NCBI RefSeq assembly: GCF_025421715.1
Contig: NZ_JAOEFC010000001.1
Coordinates: 992,001 to 1,056,000, forward strand
Length of the DNA: 64,000 bases
From: Microbacterium festucae
GTDB lineage: Bacteria; Actinomycetota; Actinomycetes; Actinomycetales; Microbacteriaceae
Reading direction: 5' to 3'
Shown: positions 8,218 to 16,166 of the stretch, piece after piece
Numbering within the stretch: the stretch's first letter is position 1
Layout: the number at the start of each line of letters is the position of its first letter
Notes under the pieces: model-generated
Told to the model about the DNA's origin: nothing
The model's database searches: none
Seen by the model: only the letters and a program-made list of their open reading frames with translations
Translations under genes and position numbers: made by a program

Positions 8218-10095
8218 ATGACGCAGTCGGAGATCCAGCTGAGCACCGCGCCCGCCCCGCGCGCGCGGCGGCACCGCTCGATCGCCGAGAAGGTCTCCGC
8301 GATGGGGCAGCAGCGCACCGGCGCACTGCTCCTGCTGCTGGCCACCGTCGCCGCCATCGTCTGGGCCAACGTCTCCTCCGGCGCGTACCACGCGTTCTGG
8401 GAGACGCACATGACCATCGGCGTCGGCGACCTGCAGCTCGACTTCACCTTGCACGCCCTGGTCAACGACGCCCTGATGGCGATCTTCTTCTTCACCGTCG
8501 GCCTCGAGGTGCGCCGCGAGTTCGCGATCGGCGAGCTCACCAGCTGGCGCCGAGCGATGGTGCCGGTGATCGCCGCGATCGCGGGGCTCGCCGTGCCGGC
8601 GCTGCTCTACGTGCTCATCGCCGCCCCCACCGGCCAGGCGCACGCGTGGGGCGTGGTCATCTCCACCGACACCGCCTTCCTCGTGGGCGCGCTCGCCCTC
8701 ATCGGACCGCGGGTGCCCGGCCGCCTGCGCGTGTTCCTGCTGGCGTTGGCCGTCGTCGACGACATCGGCGCGCTCAGCATCATCGCGCTCGTCTACACCG
8801 AGACCTTCACCCCGATGCCGCTGCTGATCGCGGCGGTGGGGCTGGCGGGCATCTTCTTCACGCGGTACCTGCGCTCGGGCCGGGGCCTGGTCTACGCGAC
8901 CCTGGCGATCATCGTGTGGCTGGCGTTCCTGGCATCCGGTGTGCACCCCACCCTGGCCGGCGTCGCCATCGCGCTGCTCGTGCCGGTGTACCGGCCCAAC
9001 CGGCGAGACGTCGAGCACGCGCTCGAACTGGCGCGCACCTTCCGGCAGTCGCCGAACACCGAGTACGCCCGCGCCGCCGCCAACAGCCTGCGCGAGTCGA
9101 TCTCGATCAACGAGCGCCTGCAGTCGGCCTACGGCCCCTACGTCGCCTACGTCATCCTGCCGCTGTTCGCCCTCGCCAACGCGGGCGTGCTGGTCACCCC
9201 CGAGATCCTCACGGCCGCGTTCGGCTCCGCGGTCACGTGGGGCATCGTCGTGGGGCTCGTCATGGGCAAGTTCATCGGCATCTTCGGCTCGACGGCGCTG
9301 CTGAAGGTGCTGCGCATCGGCGAGTTCGGCCCCGGCCTCACCCTCGACCGCATCGCCGGCGGCGCCGCCCTGTCGGGCATCGGCTTCACGATCTCGCTGT
9401 TCATCGTCGACCTCGCCATCGACGACGAGGCGGTGCAGAACGAGGCGCGGGTCGGCGTGCTGCTGGCCTCGGTCATCGCCTTCGTCATCGCCACGGTGCT
9501 CTTCCGCATCTCGGATGCCGTGCGCCCGGACCTCGAGACCGGCCAGGTGCTGGTGCGACCGGTCGACCCCCGCCGCGACCACATCTTCGGCGCCGTCGAC
9601 GCGCCGCTGTCGATCGTCGAGTACGGCGACTTCCAGTGCGGCTTCTGCCTCAAGGCGTCGGGCGCGATCCAGGAGGTGCGCGACGAGCTCGGCGACCAGC
9701 TGCAGTACGTGTGGCGCCACGCGCCGCTCGTGCAGCAGCATCCGAACGCGCTCGCCGGCGCCGAGGCCTCGGAGGCGGCGTCGATGCAGGGGAAGTTCTT
9801 CGAGTTCGAGCGCGGACTGTTCGCCGACCAGGACAACCAGCTGCCCTCCGACATCGTGCGCCTCGCGGGGGATCTCGGCCTCGACGTGCCGCGGTTCGAG
9901 AAAGACCTCGAGGGCGCCGAGGTCACCGCGCGCGTGCGCGACGACATGTTCGACGCCGAGGCGATGGGCATCACCTCGGTGCCCACCTTCTTCGTCAACG
10001 GGCGCCGCCACACCGGCCCCTACGACGCCCAGAGCCTCATCCGGGCGCTGCGGGCCACCGACGAGACGCCCGCCCCGGCGCCGGAGGTGTCGTGA
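8218..10095 (+). CDS. nhaA: NhaA Na+/H+ antiporter fused to a DsbA-like thioredoxin domain
   Basis: A 625-residue fusion. Residues ~25-435 are a complete NhaA antiporter with TDTAFLVGAL and the ion-binding pair AVVDDIGAL (Asp181-Asp182), exchanging Na+ or Li+ for protons across the membrane. After a linker (~436-450), residues ~450-610 form a DsbA-type thioredoxin fold with C474-G-F-C477 and the cis-proline segment SVPTFFVNGR. NhaA termini are cytoplasmic, so the redox domain should face the cytosol. ATG 8218 was preferred over GTG 8212 because GGAG lies 5 nt before it. The stop overlaps the next start (TGATG), implying translational coupling with the flavoprotein. Such fusions are known in actinobacteria; their function is not settled. 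Confidence 0.93.
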   Translation: MTQSEIQLSTAPAPRARRHRSIAEKVSAMGQQRTGALLLLLATVAAIVWANVSSGAYHAFWETHMTIGVGDLQLDFTLHALVNDALMAIFFFTVGLEVRREFAIGELTSWRRAMVPVIAAIAGLAVPALLYVLIAAPTGQAHAWGVVISTDTAFLVGALALIGPRVPGRLRVFLLALAVVDDIGALSIIALVYTETFTPMPLLIAAVGLAGIFFTRYLRSGRGLVYATLAIIVWLAFLASGVHPTLAGVAIALLVPVYRPNRRDVEHALELARTFRQSPNTEYARAAANSLRESISINERLQSAYGPYVAYVILPLFALANAGVLVTPEILTAAFGSAVTWGIVVGLVMGKFIGIFGSTALLKVLRIGEFGPGLTLDRIAGGAALSGIGFTISLFIVDLAIDDEAVQNEARVGVLLASVIAFVIATVLFRISDAVRPDLETGQVLVRPVDPRRDHIFGAVDAPLSIVEYGDFQCGFCLKASGAIQEVRDELGDQLQYVWRHAPLVQQHPNALAGAEASEAASMQGKFFEFERGLFADQDNQLPSDIVRLAGDLGLDVPRFEKDLEGAEVTARVRDDMFDAEAMGITSVPTFFVNGRRHTGPYDAQSLIRALRATDETPAPAPEVS

Positions 10096-11726
10096 TGGGG
10101 CGGGCCACCGATCCGTCGCTCGCGCCGACGCTCACCGACGCGCAGTGGGAGCGGCTCGCCGCGCACGGAGAGAGGTTCGAGGTGGTCGCCGGCGACCACG
10201 TCTTCCGCTCGGGCGACCGCGCCTACGACATGGTGCTCGTCGAAGAGGGCGAGCTCGAGCTCGTGCGCGACGCGCTGCGGTGGATGGGCGAGGAGGTGCT
10301 CTCGACCATGGGACCGCGCTCGTTCGTCGGCGAGCTGGGGCTGCTCAACGGGCAGTCCGCCTTCCTGTCGGCGCGGGCGACCGGCCCGGGGGTGATGCGA
10401 CGGGTCTCGCGCGCGCACCTGCGGCAGGTGATGAACGAGGACGACGAGCTGTGCGACATCATCCTGCACGCACTGTGGGCCCGGCGCGAGTCGCTGCGCC
10501 GGGGTCCGGCGGCCATGACCCTCAAGTTCGTCGGCGAAGACACCTCCCGCGACTTCCTGGCCCTGCGCCGCTTCGCGGAGCGGCTCGATCTGGTCCACAC
10601 CGCCGTCGCCGTCGACGCCGGCGACCGGTCGACCCTCGCCACCCATGACCTGCGGGAGGACGACCTGCCGATCGCGTTCGTGCAGGGCGAGCCGATCGCC
10701 CGCGCGACCCCTGGCCTGGTGGCCGAGCAGCTCGGCCTGAGCTATCAGGCGCAAGAGGCCGACGTCGTCGACCTGGTCGTCATCGGCGGGGGCCCGGCCG
10801 GGCTCGCGGCATCGATCTACGGCGCGTCCGAGGGGCTGACGACGGTGCTGCTGGATGCCGTCGCGCCCGGCGGACAGGCGGCGGCGACCTCGCGGATCGA
10901 GAACTTCCTCGGTTTCCCGTTCGGCGTGAGCGGCGGCGATCTCATCGGCCAGGCGACCCTGCAGGCGCTGAAGTTCGGCGTGCGCGTGTACGCGCCGTGC
11001 GAGGCGGTCTCGCTCGCCGCCGCCGGCGACGCCCTCGACGTCACCCTGGTCGACGGGCGCATCATCCGGGCCCGCAGCGCGATCATCGCCGCCGGCGCCG
11101 CCTACCGCCGCCTGCGCCTGGATCGCTGGGAGGACTTCGAGCGCGCCGGCATCTACTACGCCGCCACGCCGCTCGAGGTGCGGCAGGTCTCGTCGGAGCC
11201 GGTGGTCGTCGTCGGCGGGGCCAACTCCGCCGGCCAGGCGGCGCTGTCGCTGGCGGCGGGCGGCTCGCCCGTGCACCTGGTCGTGCGCGGCGCCGAGCTC
11301 TCCCTCGGCATGTCGTCGTATCTCGTCGACCGCCTCGTGCAGGACCCGCGGATCACGGTGCACACCGGTGCGAACGTCGCCGGCCTCGATGGCGGGCGCT
11401 CGCTGGAGCGCGTGCGCATCGACACCGTCGGCGAGGTCGACGCTCGCGGGCTGTTCTGCTTCATCGGCGCCGACCCGGCCACCGGCTGGCTGGGCGCGCT
11501 CGAGACCGACGAGAGCGGGTTCCTGCGCACCGGCACCGACCTGACCATGCAGTCGCTGCAGCGGTGGGGGCGCCTCGGCCGCGAGCCGCTGCCGTTCGAG
11601 ACCTCCCAGCCGCGGATCTTCGCCGCCGGCGACGTGCGACGCGGCTCGATGAAGCGCGTCGCAGCCGCCGTCGGCGAAGGCTCCAGCGCGGTGGCATCCG
11701 TCCACCGCGCGCTCGCCCTGGTCTGA
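10095..11726 (+). CDS. cNMP-binding/thioredoxin-reductase-like FAD oxidoreductase lacking CxxC
   Basis: A 543-residue three-part protein. Residues ~20-130 are a cyclic-nucleotide-binding beta-barrel (VFRSGDRAYDMVLVEEGELEL, FVGELGLLNGQ). Residues ~145-215 resemble a thioredoxin/glutaredoxin-like module without cysteines. Residues ~225-543 are a thioredoxin-reductase-like flavoprotein with FAD motif GGGPAG (~231), NAD(P)-site VVVGGANSAGQAA and the terminal IFAAGDVRRGSMKRVAAAVGEG. Where thioredoxin reductase has CATC, this protein has YYAATPLEV (~353), so classic dithiol transfer is impossible. It is coupled by an overlapping start to the NhaA-DsbA gene and probably partners with it. Its electron acceptor is unknown. 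Confidence 0.9.
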   Translation: MGRATDPSLAPTLTDAQWERLAAHGERFEVVAGDHVFRSGDRAYDMVLVEEGELELVRDALRWMGEEVLSTMGPRSFVGELGLLNGQSAFLSARATGPGVMRRVSRAHLRQVMNEDDELCDIILHALWARRESLRRGPAAMTLKFVGEDTSRDFLALRRFAERLDLVHTAVAVDAGDRSTLATHDLREDDLPIAFVQGEPIARATPGLVAEQLGLSYQAQEADVVDLVVIGGGPAGLAASIYGASEGLTTVLLDAVAPGGQAAATSRIENFLGFPFGVSGGDLIGQATLQALKFGVRVYAPCEAVSLAAAGDALDVTLVDGRIIRARSAIIAAGAAYRRLRLDRWEDFERAGIYYAATPLEVRQVSSEPVVVVGGANSAGQAALSLAAGGSPVHLVVRGAELSLGMSSYLVDRLVQDPRITVHTGANVAGLDGGRSLERVRIDTVGEVDARGLFCFIGADPATGWLGALETDESGFLRTGTDLTMQSLQRWGRLGREPLPFETSQPRIFAAGDVRRGSMKRVAAAVGEGSSAVASVHRALALV

Positions 11727-11741
11727 CCGGGTCGGTCAGGC

Positions 11742-12665
11742 TCAGATCGTGACGATGATCTTGCCGCGGGTGTGGCCGCTCTCGAGCTCGCGGTAGGCGT
11801 CGGCGGCCTCGGCGAGCGGGTAGCTCGCGGCGCGCTCGATCGTGAGCGTGCCCTCGGCGGCCAGGGTAGCCAGCTCCGCCAGCTGCGCCGCGTCGGGGCG
11901 CACCCACAGCGAGATGCCGCCGAACTCGGTGGCGGCGCGGCTGTCGGCGATCGACACGACGAACCCGCCCTCGCGCAGCAGCTCCGACGTCGAGTCGAGC
12001 GCCGAGCCGCCGATGAAGTCGAGCACGACGTCCACGCCCTCCGGCGCGAGCTCCTTCACCTGGCCGACGATGGCGTCGCCGTACTCCACGGGCTCGGCGC
12101 CCAGTGCCCGCACGTAGTCGTGCTTGCCGGCCGAGGCCGTGCCGATCACGCGGGCGCCGCGCAGGCGCGCCAGCTGCACGCCGAACGAGCCCACTCCACC
12201 GGCGGCGTTGTGCACGAGCACCGTGTCGCCCTCGCCGAGGCCCGAGCGCAGCACCGACTGCAGCGCGGTGAGACCGGCCAGCGGCAGCGCCGCGGCGTCT
12301 TCGAACGAGAGACCGTCGGGGATGTGCGCGGCGGTGCGCACCGGCACCGGCATGAGCTCGGCCACCGACCCGTGCTGCACGAGGTCGGCGCGGGCGTAGG
12401 CGAGGATGCGGTCGCCCACCTCGAACTCGGGGGTGTCCAGGCCCACCTTCTCGACGATGCCGGCCACGTCCCAGCCCGGCACGGCGGGCAGGGCCACGTC
12501 GATGAGGCCGCGCAGGTACCCCTCGCGGATCTTGTAGTCGACGGGGTTCAGACCGGCGGCGACCACGCGCACCAGCAGGGTGTCGGGGCCGATGTGCGGG
12601 TCGGGGACCTCGGTCAGGGCGAAGCGGTCGGAGCCGCCGAAATCGGAGTAGACGAGTGCCTTCAT
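11742..12665 (-). CDS. NADP-dependent quinone-oxidoreductase-like MDR protein
   Basis: A 307-residue medium-chain dehydrogenase/reductase of the zinc-free quinone oxidoreductase type. The start MKALVYSDFGG is standard for the family. GWDVAGIVEKVG and ALPLAGLTALQSV follow, with the NADP-binding VHNAAGGVGSFGVQLAR. The structural and catalytic zinc ligands of alcohol dehydrogenases are missing. It likely reduces quinones or enals with NADPH in the cytosol. I chose the ATG at 12665; an in-frame ATG at 12698 has a better GGAGCGG but adds an unrelated 11 residues. It is divergent from the Gfo/Idh/MocA gene over 73 bp. Confidence 0.9.
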   Translation of the reverse strand: MKALVYSDFGGSDRFALTEVPDPHIGPDTLLVRVVAAGLNPVDYKIREGYLRGLIDVALPAVPGWDVAGIVEKVGLDTPEFEVGDRILAYARADLVQHGSVAELMPVPVRTAAHIPDGLSFEDAAALPLAGLTALQSVLRSGLGEGDTVLVHNAAGGVGSFGVQLARLRGARVIGTASAGKHDYVRALGAEPVEYGDAIVGQVKELAPEGVDVVLDFIGGSALDSTSELLREGGFVVSIADSRAATEFGGISLWVRPDAAQLAELATLAAEGTLTIERAASYPLAEAADAYRELESGHTRGKIIVTI

Positions 12666-12738
12666 GCTGAGGGGCAACCCCGCGCCCGCTGCGGGCATTC
12701 CGCTCCGGGCCGCCCGCGGCGGCGCTTACGCTGGGAGC

Positions 12739-13707
12739 GTGATCCGCATCGCCACCATCGGAACCAGTGTCATCACCGAGAGCTTCATCGACGCCGTCGC
12801 CCAGGCCGGCGCCGACGGGTCGATCGCCGTCGCCGCGGTGACCTCCCGCACCGCCGAGCGCGCCCGCGCGTTCGCCGATACGACCGGCATCGCCACGGCA
12901 TCCGACGATCTGCCCGGCCTCATCGCCGCCGGCGAGGTGGATGCCGTCTACGTCGGCTCGCCCAACGGCGCCCACGCCGCGCAGGCCCGCGAGGCCATCG
13001 CCGCCGGGGCCCACGTGTTCGTCGAGAAGCCCGCGACGCCGACTTCCGACGAGTGGGACGCGCTGGTGGCCGAGGCCCGCACCGCCGGCGTCGTGCTGTT
13101 CGAGGGCATGCGCAACGTCTACGACCCGGGGCTGGTGGCCGTGCGCGAGCTGATCCCGCAGCTCGGCGTGCTGCGCCGGGCCTCGTTCGCCTACTGCCAG
13201 CGCTCCGCCCGGTACGACCTCGTGCTGGCCGGCGAGACCCCGAACATCTTCGACCCCGCCCTGGGCGGCGGTGCGCTCATGGACCTCGGCGTCTACCCGC
13301 TGAGCGCGATGGTCGCCCTGTTCGGCGAGCCCGAGGCCGTCGCGGCGGTCTCGGCCCGCATCGCCACCGGCGTCGACGGCACCGGCACCGCCCTGCTGTC
13401 CTACCCCGGCATGGTGGGCGAGGTCACCTTCTCGAAGATCACCCGCAGCGACCGGCCGAGCGAGATCCAGGGCGAGCTCGGCTCGCTCGAGATCGACCAC
13501 ATCGCCCAGCCCCGCCATCTGCGCCTCACCCTGCTCGACGGCACCGTCGTCGAGCGCCGCATCGATGCCGCCGACAACAACATGCGCTACGAGGTCACCC
13601 GTTTCGCCGAGCTGATCGGCGGCGCCGACCCGGCCCCCGACCAGCAGCGCACCGGCGCCGTGCTGCGCACCCTCGAGCGCATCCGCGCCGACGGACGCAT
13701 GGTCTGA
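12739..13707 (+). CDS. Gfo/Idh/MocA-family oxidoreductase
   Basis: A 322-residue NAD(P)-dependent dehydrogenase. The N-terminal Rossmann half carries VIRIATIGTSVITESFIDAV, a variant of the glycine-rich loop, and the catalytic EKP motif occurs in HVFVEKPATP. The C-terminal half has LGGGALMDLGVYPL, the substrate-domain signature. Family members oxidise sugars, inositols or related polyols; the substrate is not determinable. The GTG start at 12739 is preceded by TACGCT (12727-12732) and 6 nt, consistent with a leaderless transcript. Confidence 0.9.
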   Translation: MIRIATIGTSVITESFIDAVAQAGADGSIAVAAVTSRTAERARAFADTTGIATASDDLPGLIAAGEVDAVYVGSPNGAHAAQAREAIAAGAHVFVEKPATPTSDEWDALVAEARTAGVVLFEGMRNVYDPGLVAVRELIPQLGVLRRASFAYCQRSARYDLVLAGETPNIFDPALGGGALMDLGVYPLSAMVALFGEPEAVAAVSARIATGVDGTGTALLSYPGMVGEVTFSKITRSDRPSEIQGELGSLEIDHIAQPRHLRLTLLDGTVVERRIDAADNNMRYEVTRFAELIGGADPAPDQQRTGAVLRTLERIRADGRMV

Positions 13708-13740
13708 CGCCCCGCCGATGCCACGTGCGAAGATCGCCTC

Positions 13741-14172
13741 GTGGCATCCGGAGTCGACCTCGACACCCTCGTGCGGGTGCGGCGCGTGCGCGACCGCATC
13801 GACCGCGAGTTCGCCCAGCCGCTCGACGTCGAGGCCCTCGCCCGCGGCGTGCACCTGTCGGCGGGGCACCTGAGCCGGCAGTTCGTGCGGGCCTACGGCG
13901 AATCGCCGTACCAGTACCTGATGACCCGGCGCATCGAGCGGGCCATGCTGCTGCTGCGCACCACCGACCTGCCCGTCACCGAGGTGTGCTTCGCAGTCGG
14001 CTACGGGTCGCTGGGCACGTTCAGCACGCGCTTCAGCGAGCTGGTGGGCGTCGCCCCCAGCGTCTACCGCGACCGGGGCGCCGTGCCGCTGCCGGGGATG
14101 CCGGGATGCATCGTGCGCCAGATCAGCAGACCGATCAGGAATCGAGAAGCGCCCCCGATCGCCGGCGCGTAG
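13741..14172 (+). CDS. AraC-family transcriptional regulator (DNA-binding domain only)
   Basis: A short 143-residue AraC/XylS regulator consisting almost entirely of the double helix-turn-helix domain: LARGVHLSAGHLSRQFVRAYGESPYQYLMTRRIERAMLLL and VTEVCFAVGYGSLGTFSTRFSELVGVAPSVYR (first and second helix pairs). No sensor domain is fused. It begins with GTG at 13741 and is followed 10 bp later by a VOC protein. AraC/VOC pairs are a common arrangement in which the small VOC protein is thought to be the regulated or sensing partner; that role is inference here. Confidence 0.9.
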   Translation: MASGVDLDTLVRVRRVRDRIDREFAQPLDVEALARGVHLSAGHLSRQFVRAYGESPYQYLMTRRIERAMLLLRTTDLPVTEVCFAVGYGSLGTFSTRFSELVGVAPSVYRDRGAVPLPGMPGCIVRQISRPIRNREAPPIAGA

Positions 14173-14182
14173 CGTTCCGGGC

Positions 14183-14593
14183 ATGGACATCACGATTCAG
14201 TCGAGCTTCCTCCCGCACCTGGATGCCGAGGCATCCCTCGCCTTCTACCGCGATGTGCTGGGCTTCGAGGTGCGCCTGGACGTCGGGTACGGCGACATGC
14301 GCTGGATCACCGTCGGACCCGTCGGCCAGCCCGACACCGCGATCGTGCTGCACCCGCCCGGCGTCGGCCACGACATCTCCGACGACGAACGCCAGACGCT
14401 CATCGAGCTGATCGCCAAGGGCAGCTACTTCGGCGTGAACCTCGCCACCGACGACGTCGACGCGGCCTTCGCCGCGATCGAGGCCAGCGGAGCCGACGTG
14501 TCGCAGGAGCCCATCGACCAGGACTACGGGGTGCGCGACTGCGCGTTCCGCGACCCCGCCGGCAACACCATCCGCCTGCAGCAGCGGTCCTGA
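14183..14593 (+). CDS. VOC-family (glyoxalase/bleomycin-resistance-like) protein
   Basis: A 136-residue protein made of two beta-alpha-beta-beta-beta modules of the vicinal-oxygen-chelate fold: DAEASLAFYRDVLGFEVRLDV in the first and FRDPAGNTIRLQQ at the end of the second. Members bind metals or small ligands or sequester drugs; no specific reaction can be assigned. It follows the AraC regulator by 10 bp, yet TAGCGT (14170-14175), 7 nt before the ATG and overlapping the regulator's stop codon, suggests it also has its own leaderless promoter. Confidence 0.88.
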   Translation: MDITIQSSFLPHLDAEASLAFYRDVLGFEVRLDVGYGDMRWITVGPVGQPDTAIVLHPPGVGHDISDDERQTLIELIAKGSYFGVNLATDDVDAAFAAIEASGADVSQEPIDQDYGVRDCAFRDPAGNTIRLQQRS

Positions 14594-14637
14594 GCACCCC
14601 CATCCACTCGCACACACACCGACGAACAGGAGCCGTC

Positions 14638-15084
14638 ATGGCCGGCAAGACCAGTGAAGGCGTCGGCTTCTCCGACGAGGAGAAGCAGGCGATGAAGCAG
14701 CGCGCCGAAGAGCTGCGCACCACGAAGGGGCTCAAGGGCGCCGCCAAGCTCGCCAAGGAGCTCGAGGCGTGCGTCGAGGCGATCGACGCGCTCGAGGGCA
14801 TCGACGGCGAGGTGGCGCGCGCGGTGCACCGCATCGTCAGCGAGGAGGCCGCGCACCTGAACCCGAAGACGTTCTACGGGTTCCCCGCCTACGCCGCCGA
14901 GGGCAAGGTGGTCATCTTCGTGCAGCCCGCCTCGAAGTTCGACACCCGCTACCCGACCGTCAACTTCGACGAGACGGCCCACCTCGACGACGGCGACATG
15001 TGGGCGACCTCGTTCGCCGTGGTCGCCGTCACCCCCGACGTCGAGCGGCGCATCCGCGAGCTCGTCGTGCGTGCCGTCGGCTGA
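14638..15084 (+). CDS. DUF1801-type protein
   Basis: A 148-residue protein. Residues 1-60 are Lys/Glu-rich and helical (FSDEEKQAMKQRAEELRTTKG...). Residues ~65-145 resemble the DUF1801/YdhG-like fold (NPKTFYGFPAYAAEGKVVIFVQPASK, then FDETAHLDDGDMWATSFAV), whose members include a frataxin-like iron chaperone in Bacillus; iron binding is not demonstrated by anything visible here. An AGGAG ribosome binding site lies 6 nt before the ATG. It is monocistronic between the VOC gene and a membrane-protein pair. Confidence 0.8.
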   Translation: MAGKTSEGVGFSDEEKQAMKQRAEELRTTKGLKGAAKLAKELEACVEAIDALEGIDGEVARAVHRIVSEEAAHLNPKTFYGFPAYAAEGKVVIFVQPASKFDTRYPTVNFDETAHLDDGDMWATSFAVVAVTPDVERRIRELVVRAVG

Positions 15085-15171
15085 GCGGGCCCGTCCCGCG
15101 CCCGGGCGCCGGGCGCGGGACGACCTAGACTGGGAGGGATCCGCGTCCGTCGTCCCGATCGAGCTCCCACC

Positions 15172-15816
15172 GTGCCAGCAGCCGCAACCCGCACCTTCGA
15201 GGTGCGCCACCTTCAGCTCGCGCGTGCCCTCTTCGCGGCCATCGCCGCGATCATGATCACCTTCTCGCCCGACCACTCCGCCGAGGTCGGCCTCTCGGTG
15301 TTCAGCGGATTCGCGATCGCGACGGCCATCGTCGAGCTGCTGGCCGTCTGGCTGGTCTACGGCGCCGGCACCCGCGCGAACACCGTGCTGCTGGCGGTGG
15401 CCACACTGCTGGCGGGCATGGCCTCCGGCATCCCGGCGCTGCGCTCGACGACGCTGTTCTTCGTCGTGGTCATCGCCTGGGCGTTCGTCTCGGGCGTCAT
15501 CGAGCTCGTGGGCGGCCTGCGTGCTCGCCGCACCGACGACCCCGCCGCCAAGGATGCCGTGCTCATCGGCGCCCTGACCCTGGCCCTCGGGGTCGGCCTG
15601 CTGCTGGTCAACCCGGCCTACAGCCTGGAGTACTTCATCAAGGAGGCCGGGCAGAGCTTCACGCTCACCGGCATCGTCATCGGCGTCGGGATCTTCGGCG
15701 GGTACGCCGCGATCATCGCCGTCTTCCTCGGCATCGCGGGCTTCTCGCCCCGACGTGTCGAGCCCGCGTCGTCGCAGGGTGCCGCCGGCGCCGCCGCGTC
15801 GGAAGGAACCTCATGA
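15172..15816 (+). CDS. polytopic membrane protein, DUF308/HdeD-like
   Basis: A 214-residue membrane protein with about six hydrophobic segments arranged in short pairs, resembling the DUF308 (HdeD-type) family, and a polar C-terminal tail. No enzymatic motif is visible. A promoter-like TAGACT occurs at 15126-15131, about 40 nt upstream of the GTG start, so unlike many neighbours this transcript should have a leader. The stop overlaps the ATG of the next small membrane protein (ATGA), so the two are translationally coupled and may form one complex. Function unknown. Confidence 0.8.
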   Translation: MPAAATRTFEVRHLQLARALFAAIAAIMITFSPDHSAEVGLSVFSGFAIATAIVELLAVWLVYGAGTRANTVLLAVATLLAGMASGIPALRSTTLFFVVVIAWAFVSGVIELVGGLRARRTDDPAAKDAVLIGALTLALGVGLLLVNPAYSLEYFIKEAGQSFTLTGIVIGVGIFGGYAAIIAVFLGIAGFSPRRVEPASSQGAAGAAASEGTS

Positions 15817-16136
15817 CCGACAAGCACCCGACCCGTCGCGACATCCTCAAGCCCGTGCAGCTGCTCGGCTTCGCCTTCGCGGCGGCGCTGTTCGCCGGGC
15901 TGATCGCGCTGCTGTCGATGGGCTTCTTCCAGTCGCTGACCGGTCCCGAGCGGGAGCACGTGGTCGTCGTGTCGCTGGTGATCGCGGGCATCGCCTTCAT
16001 CTCGACCCTCGTCGGCATCGCGCTGCTCATGCTCGCCGTCGACCCTGCGCAGGTCACCAAGCCCGTCGACCGGCCGGTGCTGCTGCCCGAAGACAGCACG
16101 CACGGCACGGCCGAGGACGACACCCCGAAGGCCTGA
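15813..16136 (+). CDS. small two-helix membrane protein
   Basis: A 107-residue protein with a basic N-terminus, two transmembrane helices (~20-42 and ~53-75), and an acidic Pro/Asp-rich C-terminal tail. It has no recognised domain. The start overlaps the previous gene's stop by 4 bp, so it is the second gene of a two-gene membrane operon. A perfect palindromic terminator follows directly. Confidence 0.8.
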   Translation: MTDKHPTRRDILKPVQLLGFAFAAALFAGLIALLSMGFFQSLTGPEREHVVVVSLVIAGIAFISTLVGIALLMLAVDPAQVTKPVDRPVLLPEDSTHGTAEDDTPKA

Positions 16137-16137
16137 G

Positions 16138-16163
16138 CGTCCGGGGCCGCGCGGCCCCGGACG
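16138..16163. terminator. palindromic bidirectional terminator
   Basis: A perfect 26-bp palindrome, arm CGTCCGGGGCCGC, lies between the stop of the small membrane gene (16136) and the stop of convergent purB (16167). Its position between converging genes supports a shared terminator. No U-run follows, as usual for GC-rich actinobacteria. Confidence 0.8.
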
Positions 16164-16166
16164 GGA

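Noticed and set aside
8189..8221. Mutually exclusive hairpins around the nhaA start: TCATGGCC (8194-8201) can pair with GGCCATGA (8214-8221), trapping the start codon, or take part in an upstream GGCC-ATCAT-GGCC hairpin; looks like an ion riboswitch.
   Set aside because: A near-consensus promoter (TTGACC-17-CATCAT, 8169-8197) occupies the same DNA, so most of these bases would not be transcribed. Only a mapped start upstream of 8169 would revive the idea.
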